Both the position numbers and the translations under genes were made by a program. This document shows, piece by piece, positions 49,947-60,000 of a DNA stretch of 60,000 nt. Origin of the DNA: Phoronis australis (Eukaryota > Phoronida > Phoronidae); the NCBI GenBank assembly GCA_002633005.1, contig NMRA01000038.1, positions 1,184,883 through 1,244,882 of the forward strand, written 5' to 3'. The notes beneath the pieces are model-generated. The model searched no databases, was not told the DNA's origin, and was given only the letters and a program-made list of their open reading frames with translations. Each line of letters starts with the position of its first letter. Position 1 is the first letter of the stretch.

Positions 49947-50036
49947 TGTATGGTTGACTTGTCGCTATCAACGCCCCTGTCTGATGCAAATGTCTATCAA
50001 TTCCCTTTGGATTTGGTCTCTGAGCTTTTACAACAG
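49947..50036 (+). CDS. CMIP: CMIP internal exon 4 of window
   Basis: Encodes 30 residues in phase 0, CMVDLSLSTPLSDANVYQ followed by FPLDLVSELLQQ. The acceptor is TTTCCAG and the donor CAG|GTAAGG. It aligns with the vertebrate segment TLVDMALTSPLQDDSINQ then APLEIVSKLLSE, the first predicted helices after the PH domain. Function of this region is not settled in the family; in mammals the central part carries interaction surfaces. Confidence 0.94.
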
Positions 50037-50563
50037 GTAAGGAGATTGGTCATGTGACATTCCTGGGCTCTGAAGCAATGCAAAACACTTAGAGATGGTG
50101 CTCTCATGGTAAAATTTAATTTTCTCGCTATTGTCTTGGTGATCAGAAGGTGGGGGGAGGGAGCTTTGACTTTTTGAAATGTTTCCTTGAGAACTTGGTG
50201 GAAGTGATATTAAAAGAAGTAGAAGTACCATTAGGATGTGTTTTATTCATTGATCACCTGAAGGCAAAGCCCATTGTATTAATAAAGTTCCTTTCAATTT
50301 GACTCATTTCCTACAATGAGATGATCACGTAGGCTGGTTGATTTACGTTGGGCTCAGATGGGAATTAAGAATTAGTTGTGCTACAATATGCAGCTTTTGT
50401 CTCTAATCCAGTGTTTCCTTTGAATGTGCCAAAATCTCACCAGTTTCAGCCAAATACAATTATAGCCAATGTTGTGAATGCTGCCATATTTTGTGAAACA
50501 TTGTCCATTAGTAGCTGACACCCTGTCTTAATGAAAAGGATGAGACGGCAGTCCACCATATCG

Positions 50564-50640
50564 TACGGTGGAGTCTCATAAATTTAAGACGCAATGTGAC
50601 TGACAAGTGAAGTTTTATTTTTATTTTTTTTTATTTTTTC
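50564..50640 (-). mobile_element. MITE family B, end fragment, inverted
   Basis: TACGGTGGAGTCTCATAAAT then TTAAGACGCAATGTGACTGAC matches the inverted right end of family B. It runs into a T-rich tract (about 50610-50655), and the other end was not found. Confidence 0.5.
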
Positions 50641-50969
50641 ATTTTTTTATTTACGTTACATTGCAGAGAATAAAGGCTTTATCAGTCTTAAAAGAGAAAG
50701 CAGTTGTTTTTGGTGTTATCTTTAGTAAAAACACTGACGACCCTTATTGATCTTAGAAATTTTCGTGTCATCTGCTGTTTCTTTGTAGTCTGTGGGGCCT
50801 GAGCTTGATGAGAATATTTCTTAAGTACGTTCACCTGGAAATCAATGATTAAATATAGTATTTCTGATTTGTTAACGAATTTTATATGGATTAAATTATC
50901 ACATATGTTGAGCATAAGAGGGTGCTGTACACAGCAGCATTAACCAATCACCATCTTAGAAACATTTAT

Positions 50970-51012
50970 GGTACCCATGGTAGATGCAGACTGTACATCT
51001 ACCGTGGGTACC
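50970..51012. repeat. Hairpin, 17-bp stem, 9-nt loop
   Basis: GGTACCCATGGTAGATG (50970-50986) pairs with CATCTACCGTGGGTACC (50996-51012) with a single mismatch. It could be a miniature foldback or a transcribed hairpin within the CMIP intron. Confidence 0.7.
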
Positions 51013-54000
51013 AGAGTAAGAATTCCTTGGCTGATAGACAAGAAGTACCATCGCAACAGTTTAGCCCAAGTAAATAAAGTTGTTGATCTTAAATCTGATC
51101 AGGAAAAAGCTGACAATGTGTTGGCATGCATATGGTAACATGCGTCAAGAGTATTTTTCCTGGTGGTTTTATGGGTCTGGCAAAATAATTAAGTAGCTGA
51201 GGAATTAATCAGTCAAGTATAGCCTAGAATTACAAAAGATCATTTCAAAGCCTAATGGCATCATTTGAAAATATGTTTTAAGTAAAGATGATCACGTCAA
51301 AAATAATTTTCTTTATGATTTTAATGAAGATGAAGCCCAAAAAGGACCCTTAACTTGTGTACAAGCAGTGAGAACACATTTGCATTGTTTTTGGTTGAGC
51401 TATTAAAAACAACATTTAATTGCAATCGTTTCACCATACATAATTGGCAATTTATATCGGCATGTGTCCACCGAAATCAATTTTGGTTGTTTCATATGAC
51501 TTGTGTAGTGTATTGGAGGCGTATGACCAATACTGTTTAATGGAAATGCATCAGCCTTTGTCAAACCAAAAGGAGAGTTTTGTCAGTAAGCGTTTCACTA
51601 ATATATTTCAAAGAACAGTCATTTTATTACTGAAATGAATTTTAAACAAAATATCTTTGAAAACACGTTTTACCTTGTATTGAACAACACTGCTTGTATG
51701 ATTAAATGAAAGGTGCCGATACTTCAATAACTACAAAAAAATGTTCAAGCACTTATCATTACATCTTTGGAATACTGAACCATTGCAACTGACCAAAAAT
51801 GATCAATTTAGGGGTACAAAGTCATACTCCTATAATCTGGCAGATGTTGATCAATATTCAATTTTTCACCTTTTACATAATCTTAATGGGCATGGAATAA
51901 TACAACTGTGTACTATGTAGTATGTGTATTTTCACGGGACTCTCCTTCATTGTTTCAAAAGTGTTACAACTGTGACTGTACTTCAATGTGGAGAAGGGCC
52001 GTAGGAGGCCAGGTAAGAAAATGGTCGGCTAACGAATGAGCCAGTTGAATTTGTGTGTTAAATCAATTGACACCTCTCTATGGCCCTGTGGTATATCCTC
52101 GTGATATGGAGTGGGTATCTCTGGTAAAATTGGACAGAAAGTAATCGGGAATTACTAGGTGCACTCGTGTCTCCATATTTTCCTATTAATTGCCTCACAA
52201 TTCCTACTTTATCCTTTTTTACCTTTATGTTAACAAAATGTCACCGTCTCCGTACTTGATGAGTTAAAAGAGCTTAAAAATCTGAATTCATCACTTGGTT
52301 AGTATAAGTTTCAAAACAGTACAGATGTTTGCAATTAAGATTAGTTTTATTTTCTACCAGGAGATGTGGGCGTAATTTTTCAAAAATCCTATTTTTACTC
52401 CTTTTTGACCTCTCACTCATTTAATTTGTTTAATGTGACCAACAGTATTTAAATGTGTCTGTTAAAATGCAACACGTTTTACTAATATTGTATACTAACT
52501 CTGAATTTCAACGTGTCATCTTTCACCTTATTCATTGGCAAATTAGGTGAAAATATGCGACTTTACTTGCTTGAACTTCTTCCATTTGAAAAGTACCCCT
52601 ATGAATGAGGTTGAAGCGTTAAAATATAATTGCCAGGTGATAATACTCATGAAACCTTCTGAAGCGTCCATAGCTCAGAGCCTACAAACTATTGGTGTAT
52701 GTTTACAATCCATGGAAAATGGAAAGCGACGTGCAAACCAACAAAAGACCAGCATCTTGGTTCTGCATTCACTTTCACTGTGCAAACACAGATGACCAAC
52801 ACAGATTGTGTTCAGTAGCCAGTAGGGCATTGTGTTTCCTCATGAGAAAAGAATGCAGAGCTAAGATGCGGGCCTTGTTAGGACGTTCACATCCTTTTCT
52901 ATTGTTCCATAGAACAATTACACGTCTACGAATATTTAATTGACACAGAAAAAGGTATCTCCTCGATAATCCACGAACTTTCACCGAATACAACATCACG
53001 AACAGTTGCGTTGCCCTTTAAGTTCTATTATACCAAAGCCACAATGTTTTGAGAAACTGTCAGCATTTGCCTTTGAAAAATGAAAAACAACCAAGATTGG
53101 CATTTATTTTTTGCATTTGAAATTGGTATAGTTTTCCTAAAGTTCTCAGTTTTGTAAACTAACGTTCGTGTGACCATTCGTTCCGACTTTGGTTAATATG
53201 TGTCATCTTTTACCGTACTCTTTCTACGATGTATGTTTGAGGTTAAGGTGTTTCTTACGACGTCTTCAATTGTGTGACAAATCTCCATTGGTCATTTTCA
53301 GCCCTTTTTGATTATCTGCGCTTTTACCAGTTTTGATCATCGATTTCTGCTTGGTACCTGGTTGGATTCGTATGAAGTTTTTAAACAATTACTTTATAAT
53401 ATATGGCAGATTTTCCTTCACATAACAGAGAGATCAACCATCAACCTTATATCCCTGTTTTTAAGGGTAATAAAAATCTAAGATGCTGTTCCCAGCTTAT
53501 TGAAAGTAAGAATAAATCATTCAAACACTAAATTGGGCAGGTTAGGTATTCTTACAAGTTCATGCTCAAGCAAAAATGACAATTATCTCAAAAAATGGCA
53601 TGCAAGTGATTATGAATGATCGTCTGCTATTTTTTATGATGTAAGATTGTTCAGTTATTGAGTATTTAGAAAATATATACTGTTATAGCTTGAGATTAGA
53701 AAAAGAAGTATTTGATCAAAAAGGAAAGATTTCATAAAGGTTGACAGTTCCCCTACCACAAACCCATCACTGGTGGGTTACTGCCATCTATTGGTTACTT
53801 TTGTAGCCACTGTACTTAAAGACCATATTTGCTGGTGAGAAGTGTCTGTCACTGATCAATAACTACATACATACATGTCAACCTATACGGAATGTCCGCA
53901 GTTTATAAGGATTTGATTCAATAAACGTAGTATGCGGGCATACAAATAAAGTTTTACGTATTCCTTTAGAAAACTTCAATATTTATTTAGAGCTATGATC

Positions 54001-55031
54001 AATTCCCATGATGATAAAAGAGCACAAATCGTTTACAAACGTTCTGTACGCCGCAAAAAGCAGCATCTGAGTTCAACCAGGAGAATTTATCCATTGGCTA
54101 AAAATCTAAAAACAATGGTGTACATGTACACGGCGTGGTGAATCATTCACACATATTGTTTAATGCAGCTGTGCTGCTCGCTAGTTTGTGTGAGCATGTC
54201 TTTTATTTCATTGAATTATCAAAATGTCATGTTGCAATCCAGTTTAGAGGTCTCATGCGCGCACTTGGCGAAGTGGGCAAACAGATCTGCCTGACAGAAA
54301 CAAAAAGAAGAAAACGAGACAAAAGTCCACTAAAATGGCAGGAACTACCAAAATTCGGCAAACACGCAATTCACAGCTCTGAAGGTACTTCGAGCCCCCC
54401 CCCAACTTATAGGCTGGGTGCGTGCATGGATCTTATGAATTTTTTCCTTGAATATGGGTGGTTACAGAAGGTGATACAGGTGGTGACATCTATGGGGGGG
54501 TTGACATATGTGTACCAACTAGAACTGCTGAATTTTAGTTAACAGGTCTGGATTAAATTTCAAATTATTAATTAAGTCCTAGAAATTTCATTCATTGAAC
54601 TATTAAGTTGTACCACTGATATTTAAAACCAATTTTTCTTGAAATAACGTAAAATCCGTTTATGTCCTAAATCCTACGTGTGAGGACTCCACAGGTTTTC
54701 TCTTATGGACCTGCATGTGAACGAGACAACAACGTAAACGTGTTTGGAATGTTTGTGCATACACGTCATGACAGTAGTGAGGAGGGGCAAAGTGTAAGCA
54801 ATTAAGGTGCCTGATTGAAACTGAGCTATTCTAGTTGAATGACGCATCACGGCTTCCGTTAAGAACCTTAATTTCTGTAAGGTGATACTTCCATTATGTG
54901 TCTGTGAAAGTGACATGTCTATCTTTGTTAGCACTGGTCAATGCTCTTATTAGTTAGCATTGGTTCATACTGTTATTTATACCACAATATTAGCGTCAAA
55001 CGGCAGATACAACCGTGTAATAACCCATAAA

Positions 55032-55053
55032 GTTATCTCACTAGTGAGATAAC
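55032..55053. repeat. Perfect 22-bp palindrome
   Basis: GTTATCTCACT is followed directly by its reverse complement AGTGAGATAAC. It lies just beyond the 3' side of the minus-strand tRNA-like sequence. Confidence 0.9.
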
Positions 55054-55060
55054 GATTTGG

Positions 55061-55138
55061 CGGGAAACCGAGGACGGGGTCGAACCCGGGACCCTAACAT
55101 TGCTAGTCGCCGACTTTACCACTACACCACGCAGCGAC
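55061..55138 (-). pseudogene. tRNA-like sequence, probably SINE-derived
   Basis: On the minus strand an A-box-like TGGTGTAGTGGTAAAG and a B-box-like GGGTTCGACCCC lie at tRNA-like spacing. The anticodon and T stems do not pair well, so a working tRNA is unlikely. A polymerase III-derived SINE head or pseudogene is the best reading. Confidence 0.5.
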
Positions 55139-55679
55139 TGACGTCATCAAGAGTGAAAATAGAATACTTAAATGAGCACGCGCAATAATCGCACGTTCAA
55201 AAAACCACTTTGTACTGTACTTATACGCTACGAAAAATAAGACACATAATTTCCATAAAAATGATATCTTAATTCGGGGAAATTTTTCTCTCATGTCCTC
55301 TTACTTGTAAATCACCGATCTCCAGTTTGAATGCGGGTATCGTCTCGTCAGGATCTTTGACTTGAGAATTATATTCAGTTACCAGTGGTAACCTACTTTA
55401 GCAGACGATAATTTCCCGGTCGAAGCTTAGCGTGAAAAAACGTGTTTTAAGCTATAATAGTTGGTAAACCTTAATTTATAAATTCAATTTATTTCTATAA
55501 TATTTAAGTTTTCAATTGGTTTTGAGTAAAAGCATTATTTGACAAAAATAGCCGGGCTTTTCTTAAAAGGTCACGACCTCCGACCCCGGGCCTCTGACAT
55601 AGAAAGTAGTTACAAAGCCGTGGAGAGTCAGAAAAGGTAAATCAATTCATTGCAATGTTTCTCGTTTAGTATGTGGTAT

Positions 55680-55852
55680 AAATAGATTATTTCATGTTCT
55701 CAGCCGTTATCCCCCTTATCTAGAGCCCTCGTGGATTTTGGAGAATTATCACCCTCGGGGCTTACGCCCCTCGGGCAATAATTCTCCAAAATCCACTCGG
55801 GCTCTAGATAACGGGGGATAACGACTTCGCCATGTAATAATCTATATTTATT
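55680..55852. mobile_element. Foldback element with arms of about 57-85 bp
   Basis: The arms 55705-55761 and about 55766-55823 are nearly perfect inverted copies. They contain CGTTATCCCCC, then TCTAGAGCCC, then GTGGATTTTGGAGAATTAT, meeting at GGGGC-TTAC-GCCCC. Pairing resumes outside in AATAGATTATTTCATG versus CATGTAATAATCTAT. A minus-strand frame (55700-55885) runs through it by chance. Confidence 0.8.
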
Positions 55853-55994
55853 AAATCGTACGGCAATGTATCCAGGGGGGAGCATTCTCTGCTACAAAGT
55901 CCACACCAGCGCAGTACTTGGGTGGTTGGGATAATATACACCTGAGGCTATGCTAAGTGACGACAAATGTGATATCTGAGAAGGCTAAATACCT

Positions 55995-56530
55995 ACCTGA
56001 GTAGCTGACTTTCAAAATAGCCACATCATATTGAAATTCACTAACCTGCCAGATGGCGATCTGGTCTTTGGCGGACAGACATTCAGCGCCACCTAGAGAT
56101 CCCATGTAATGCAGACGGGAGGTTTCAACCTACTGGTATAAACAGTTTAAAAACCTTTCCGGCAAATTTCCATTGCTGTGTGGTGGTATGTAATGCCTTA
56201 TGAAACGTGCACACTGTTCTGAAATGTCAGTGGATAAAAAAGGACATCATGTTCCTTACATTTCCTACTGCGAAGACTAAGTATCTGCCGACAAAGCCAG
56301 TGACTGTGGCCAATAAAGCGTTTCTAATCCACCCTGGTGTAAAAAAGCTAAATTAAATTTGTGAACTTAAACTAATCGAGCAATGGGAGGGTCTGACAGT
56401 GGAATTTATTCATTTGCTTTTAAATTAATGAAGCACTATGTAGTAATTGAATTTCTGTCCACCAAATCCGAGTCGGGATCAATCGAAAGTCACTTTCGTG
56501 CTCTCATTACTCTAAAGAGCTCCAATATGG
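55995..56530 (-). repeat. Interspersed repeat H, copy 2
   Basis: Reverse-complement counterpart of 17947-18473 over about 530 bp, with shared CAGCGCCACCTA, TGGTATAAAC and CCAATATGG phrases. No coding capacity. Confidence 0.7.
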
Positions 56531-57760
56531 AAATTCATTTGAACACATGTCACTGTAATAAAAATGTGTGCCTCTAAACATTGGTGTTCATTGGACACAC
56601 CACCTTCCAAAATTTTTGGAACCATTTCATGAAAACGGTCCAGAAATCATTGCAGCAGCACAGAAGAGTGTCCAATGTAGGTCAGAAACGTGAAGCAAAT
56701 CTGGTGGTTGAGATACTTTTATCAGACAAAAAGTATGGGAAGTTTACCAAGAAATGGATCTGACGATTTTCATTTTTTACAAGTTTTCAAATTTGTGTCT
56801 AAGATGAAGATCAATAAAGTCGCTATGCGTGTTCTTCAGCTCAAGTGATGGAAAAACATATCTTGCGGCGAAAACTGCAATCGCCTCTGAGAATTCATCT
56901 TTTCTATAAACTATCTGTAGAATTGTAGCATAATTATGTATGTAATAATCACTGGCAAACGGATATTTTTAACTTCGTTGTGTAATTACCTATCGTTTGT
57001 CCATTGATACAGTCTAGTATTTTTAGAAATGCCTTGTTGTTATGGCAACGTGTTTGGTGTTAATGCTGCCTAGTGTTTTTAAAGACTTGCCCAGCCGACC
57101 ATGGCCAGTTATCATTTTGTGATTTCACTGTATACGGCGATTCCTACACTATTTTCTAACATGGCGTTTCTCTCGGATCTTTCACTAGTAAGTATTTCAT
57201 AAGCAAATATGCTGTGGATTCAGGTCTTTGCCTGATAGACATATGTCAGTACTGTTTTAATGTAAGCGCCTTTATAGAGTGCTTGCTTTCATATAGTACA
57301 AAGAAAATTAACATTTGCTTATTAAGCGTAAATGACTTTCACTTACTCAGACTTGTTTTTGCTGTGAGATTGTGTTGTTAGTAAACTGGTCATGTTTCAT
57401 GAATTATTGACGTAGAGCAGTTGGATACTTTCAAATTGAATGAAATATTATTACAGTCCTCATGAGCACCTGATTTTTTGTGTCCAACATGAACATTTCA
57501 TAGTATGTTCTGAATATTAAAGAGACATTATCTGTTTTATATCAGAAAAAAATTGTTTTAGGATTATTGTTTTGACAGGCTTCTTAAAGTTACTAGTTTT
57601 GCCCAGAGCTATGTAAAAAATACAACAAAATCCATAGGGTTTTTGTGCTTTTATAACTAATAGATTCTCACCGTTGTCTGCCAGACATTCTCTCAAGTCT
57701 AGTCCTGTGACTTTACCAATGAAATACGCTTAAAATACGCTGTCATTTATCAAGTGGGAT

Positions 57761-58105
57761 TTTTGCATGTGGATTGTCTGAGGTATACCCTTTCAAATGT
57801 TCTGTAACAATTTTTTCTCAGACTTTTTAAAAGAAATGCAAATTTTTAAAATTTTTGAAAATTTTTAATTATGGAATTTTTCAAAACTAACTTGTTAGAT
57901 AGGGTTTTGAACGTGCTTTCAGAAGATCTTTTCCATTTTTTGCTAGGACATCTACTTTTTGAAATATTCAAGATTTTCTGAAAACGCTGTTCCTTTGTTG
58001 ACCAATTTTCCTGCACTGTTCGTGCTTAAGCTTCTACTGATTAAGACTGTAGCCTATTTTTTTATTGATTTCTGACATCCTTGCTAGTCTTATGAATGTT
58101 ATGTT
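57761..58105 (+). repeat. Interspersed repeat J, copy 2
   Basis: Direct counterpart of 26711-27060: TTTTTGCATGTGGATTGTCT, CAATTTTTTCTCAGAC, TTTGCTAGGACATCTA, AAGACTGTAGCCTA, TCTTATGAATGTTAT. Confidence 0.7.
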
Positions 58106-58115
58106 CTTCATAATG

Positions 58116-58162
58116 GCCACCTTCGTCATCATAATCGTCATCGTCGTCATCATCTCCATCAT
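58116..58162 (+). repeat. TCATCG/TCATC-type simple repeat
   Basis: Irregular TCATCG and TCATCA hexamers. It produces an isoleucine/valine-rich chance frame at 58065-58286. Confidence 0.8.
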
Positions 58163-58304
58163 TGTCTTTTCGGTTTATTTTGACAAGTGTCGCTCCTCCG
58201 AGCGCTCTCGTTTTGTTCTCGGCTTTCAGTGCATCATGACAGCAGAAAGTTGGTGTAAAACCGTCTTTATGATTAGATTGGTGTAGAATTTTTCCAGTTT
58301 AGTA

Positions 58305-58457
58305 CAGTGGCGGATTTAAGGGGGCCAAGGGGACCATGGCCCCCCTAAAATTCTTCCAAATTCCATTAGCAGTTCGGAGTGTGAATGTTTGACGGGCAAA
58401 ATCCTTTCTAATACTCTGCCCTGCCCCCCAACTCAAAATCCTGGATCCCCTCCCCTG
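58305..58457 (+). mobile_element. hAT-like MITE, family M, copy 2 (about 150 bp)
   Basis: It starts CAGTGGCGGATTTAAGGG. The right end, AAATCCTGGATCCCC...CCCTG, is its imperfect inverse. The interior GGCCAAGGGGACCATGGCCC and AAATTCCATT match 41751-41845. No target duplication was fixed. Confidence 0.5.
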
Positions 58458-58805
58458 TAGTACACAATATTTTGGAAATGGTCATTAAAAGAATGTAGTT
58501 CATCGTTAGCATTGTTACTACACAGCAACTGTTATTGGTTAAGATTAGAGGTGAGCTGCGTTAAACTTTACAGTGGGTTGTTGCACAGCATCAAGCACAT
58601 TACGCTACAGTAGCAACTAGACATGTCCTAATGTGACACCATTGTTGCTAATAGCATATAATTTTGATGCAAATAGACCCTGCTAACAATTTTGAGCTTT
58701 TGCGACAAATTAGTAAACCCTTAGAAAAATAAAACATATTAATTTTAGCAATTATTTTTGTACCAAGGTGATTGTTTTACCTAGTTGTTTATTACTGTTT
58801 TGCAG

Positions 58806-58913
58806 AACGAGGAATTCATGACAAGTGCGTGTCGCGAAAATGTTATATTAGCTCTCGGACCACTGCTAGAGCACAACCAGCCCACACAAGAGATCTGTGA
58901 TTTCTTCACAAAG
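58806..58913 (+). CDS. CMIP: CMIP internal exon 5 of window
   Basis: Encodes 36 residues in phase 0, starting NEEFMTSACRENVILALG then PLLEHNQPTQEICDFFTK. The acceptor is CTGTTTTGCAG and the donor AAG|GTACGT. It aligns with vertebrate NTNLTTQEHENIIVAIAP then LLENNHPPPDLCEFFCK. The downstream part of the family (the long central region and the C-terminal leucine-rich repeats) is not in the window. The next exon should start with residues equivalent to HCRERPRSMVV and is not found up to base 60000. Confidence 0.95.
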
Positions 58914-60000
58914 GTACGTATATATTCAATTTAATTTTTTACAACATGAGTCTGTATCATTAAGTAACAAATTTCCGCTACTGGTCTATGATTGTTGTCT
59001 GAACTGCTAATCTTGCCGCAGTCTCTGAACTTGTGAGAATCGCTTAGATTTTAACTGTATTTACTAAAACTTGTTACTAATTAAAAAAATTGTTTGGTTT
59101 TCTTGTGTACTGTGGAAATTTGAGTTGTAACCGCTAAACATTTTGGCATGGTTGTTGAACTTTCTAAAACAAATTGCCTTACACTGACAGTTTTTTTTTG
59201 GAGGCGATGTTGTTTGTATGTAGTCTTGGCATCCAGATTAATTACGTGGATTAAGACGACAACTGTTTTATTTCAACCCCAGGAATGCGGTACGTGTCAC
59301 CAGTTTCTCAATGAAAGGGTGCCTTTTCTAACAAAATTCCCTCCTGAGAGGGCTTTTCGAACAAAGATTAGTTGGAAGCTCAACAAAAGATTCCTTTTTC
59401 CAACCAAACAAATCTACAGAAGCTATATTGTTTATGATTTAAAGACTTTTGTTTCAAATGATGAATTTATTTTAGCAACATGGCATCCTTCGAACTCAAT
59501 GCCTTAAAAATTCACTGCCCAAGAGTCTCTATGGAATTTGAATTAACCTCTGACTATATCTGGAACAAAAACCCTGCAAAAGAACAACTTTTTCGTGGAA
59601 GCTCCCTGCAAATGGGTCCCTTTTTCAAATCCACTAGCTAAATGGATGGGTAACTTAATGTCTGTCAGCGCACCAAATATATCTGGAGTAAACCCAGGGT
59701 TTTACTTCATTTTCCTAATACACGCCCATGGGCTTATGTATAGAAAATCCTGGTACGCTTCAAAATGACAGTGTACAGTACGTGGTCTGTCGTTCTCGTT
59801 TTGTGAATGTGTCCCTTTGTTTTTCCAAGATTTTATGAATCTTATTTTTGCACTGTAAAACGAGGAACCTCCAAATGAACTCATGGGCCTTATTTTAGAA
59901 ATAACCTCTGTGGTAAACGATGACACAATGACCATGTGATGGGTTTCCACATCAACATTTTGGATGTTGTCACGGTGATATCAATCCAGATTGTTATGGT
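58914..60000 (+). other. CMIP: CMIP intron E, 5' part; nothing recognised
   Basis: Opens GTACGT and continues past the window end. The 119-codon frame at 59148-59507 does not match the expected next CMIP segment or any domain I know. Confidence 0.7.

Larger units (their letters stand above)
50037..58805 (+). other. CMIP: CMIP intron D (8.8 kb)
   Basis: Opens GTAAGG and closes TTTATTACTGTTTTGCAG. It contains the family B fragment, a 17-bp-stem hairpin, a tRNA-like sequence, the 55.7-kb foldback, interspersed repeats H and J and an hAT-like MITE. The stretch 51013-55031 holds no exon, RNA gene or bounded repeat I could support, including the 135-codon frame at 54135-54542. Confidence 0.85.

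Noticed and set aside
54135-54542. Longest open frame of the window, 135 codons, plus strand
   Set aside because: No recognisable domain, not flanked by splice signals in frame, lies in CMIP intron D, and its composition shows no sign of coding bias. Likely chance.
59148-59507. 119-codon frame after the last CMIP exon
   Set aside because: It does not match the next expected CMIP segment and has no in-frame acceptor/donor pair that would join the exon at 58806-58913.

Overview
This is a gene-poor, AT-rich, repeat-dense stretch of an animal nuclear genome. There are no prokaryotic operons and no long open reading frames. The only gene I can support is the interior of a plus-strand orthologue of CMIP (c-Maf-inducing protein), seen as five short exons with clean GT-AG splice sites. 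They lie at 27289-27417, 44832-44882, 45882-45953, 49947-50036 and 58806-58913. Together they encode 180 consecutive residues, and every junction is in phase 0. They cover the C-terminal half of the PH domain and the start of the helical region after it. The introns are about 17.4, 1.0, 4.0 and 8.8 kb. I did not find the exon(s) encoding the N-terminus, and the 3' exons lie beyond the window. Bases 1-27288 are therefore upstream intron and/or 5' flank.

Almost everything else identifiable is mobile or repetitive DNA. The best-defined elements are: a Kolobok/T2-type DNA transposon at 43003-44686 (TTAA flanks, 15-bp terminal repeats, broken THAP domain) with a truncated relative at 13290-13935; a 1.5-kb element with perfect 28-bp terminal inverted repeats (32558-34080) and a fragment of the same family at 12964-13285 that the second Kolobok copy has jumped into; a 2.7-kb element with perfect 20-bp terminal repeats (29595-32275); a minus-strand Penelope-like retroelement remnant (23165-23765) with a GIY-YIG endonuclease fragment and a degenerate hammerhead-ribozyme-like core; several MITE families present in two to six copies; tRNA-derived pseudo-sequences; a long-armed foldback at 55680-55852; and a roughly 140-150-bp tandem repeat family present at two loci.

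The organism is most likely a marine invertebrate, plausibly an invertebrate deuterostome. The basis is the strong CMIP similarity to vertebrates together with abundant Kolobok/T2-like, Penelope-like and MITE DNA. The species cannot be fixed from the window alone. I did not find an obviously new multi-gene system. The most informative observations concern the transposons: a paralogous empty site for a TTAA insertion, the mirrored layout of two Kolobok copies, and ribozyme-like motifs near retroelement sequence.
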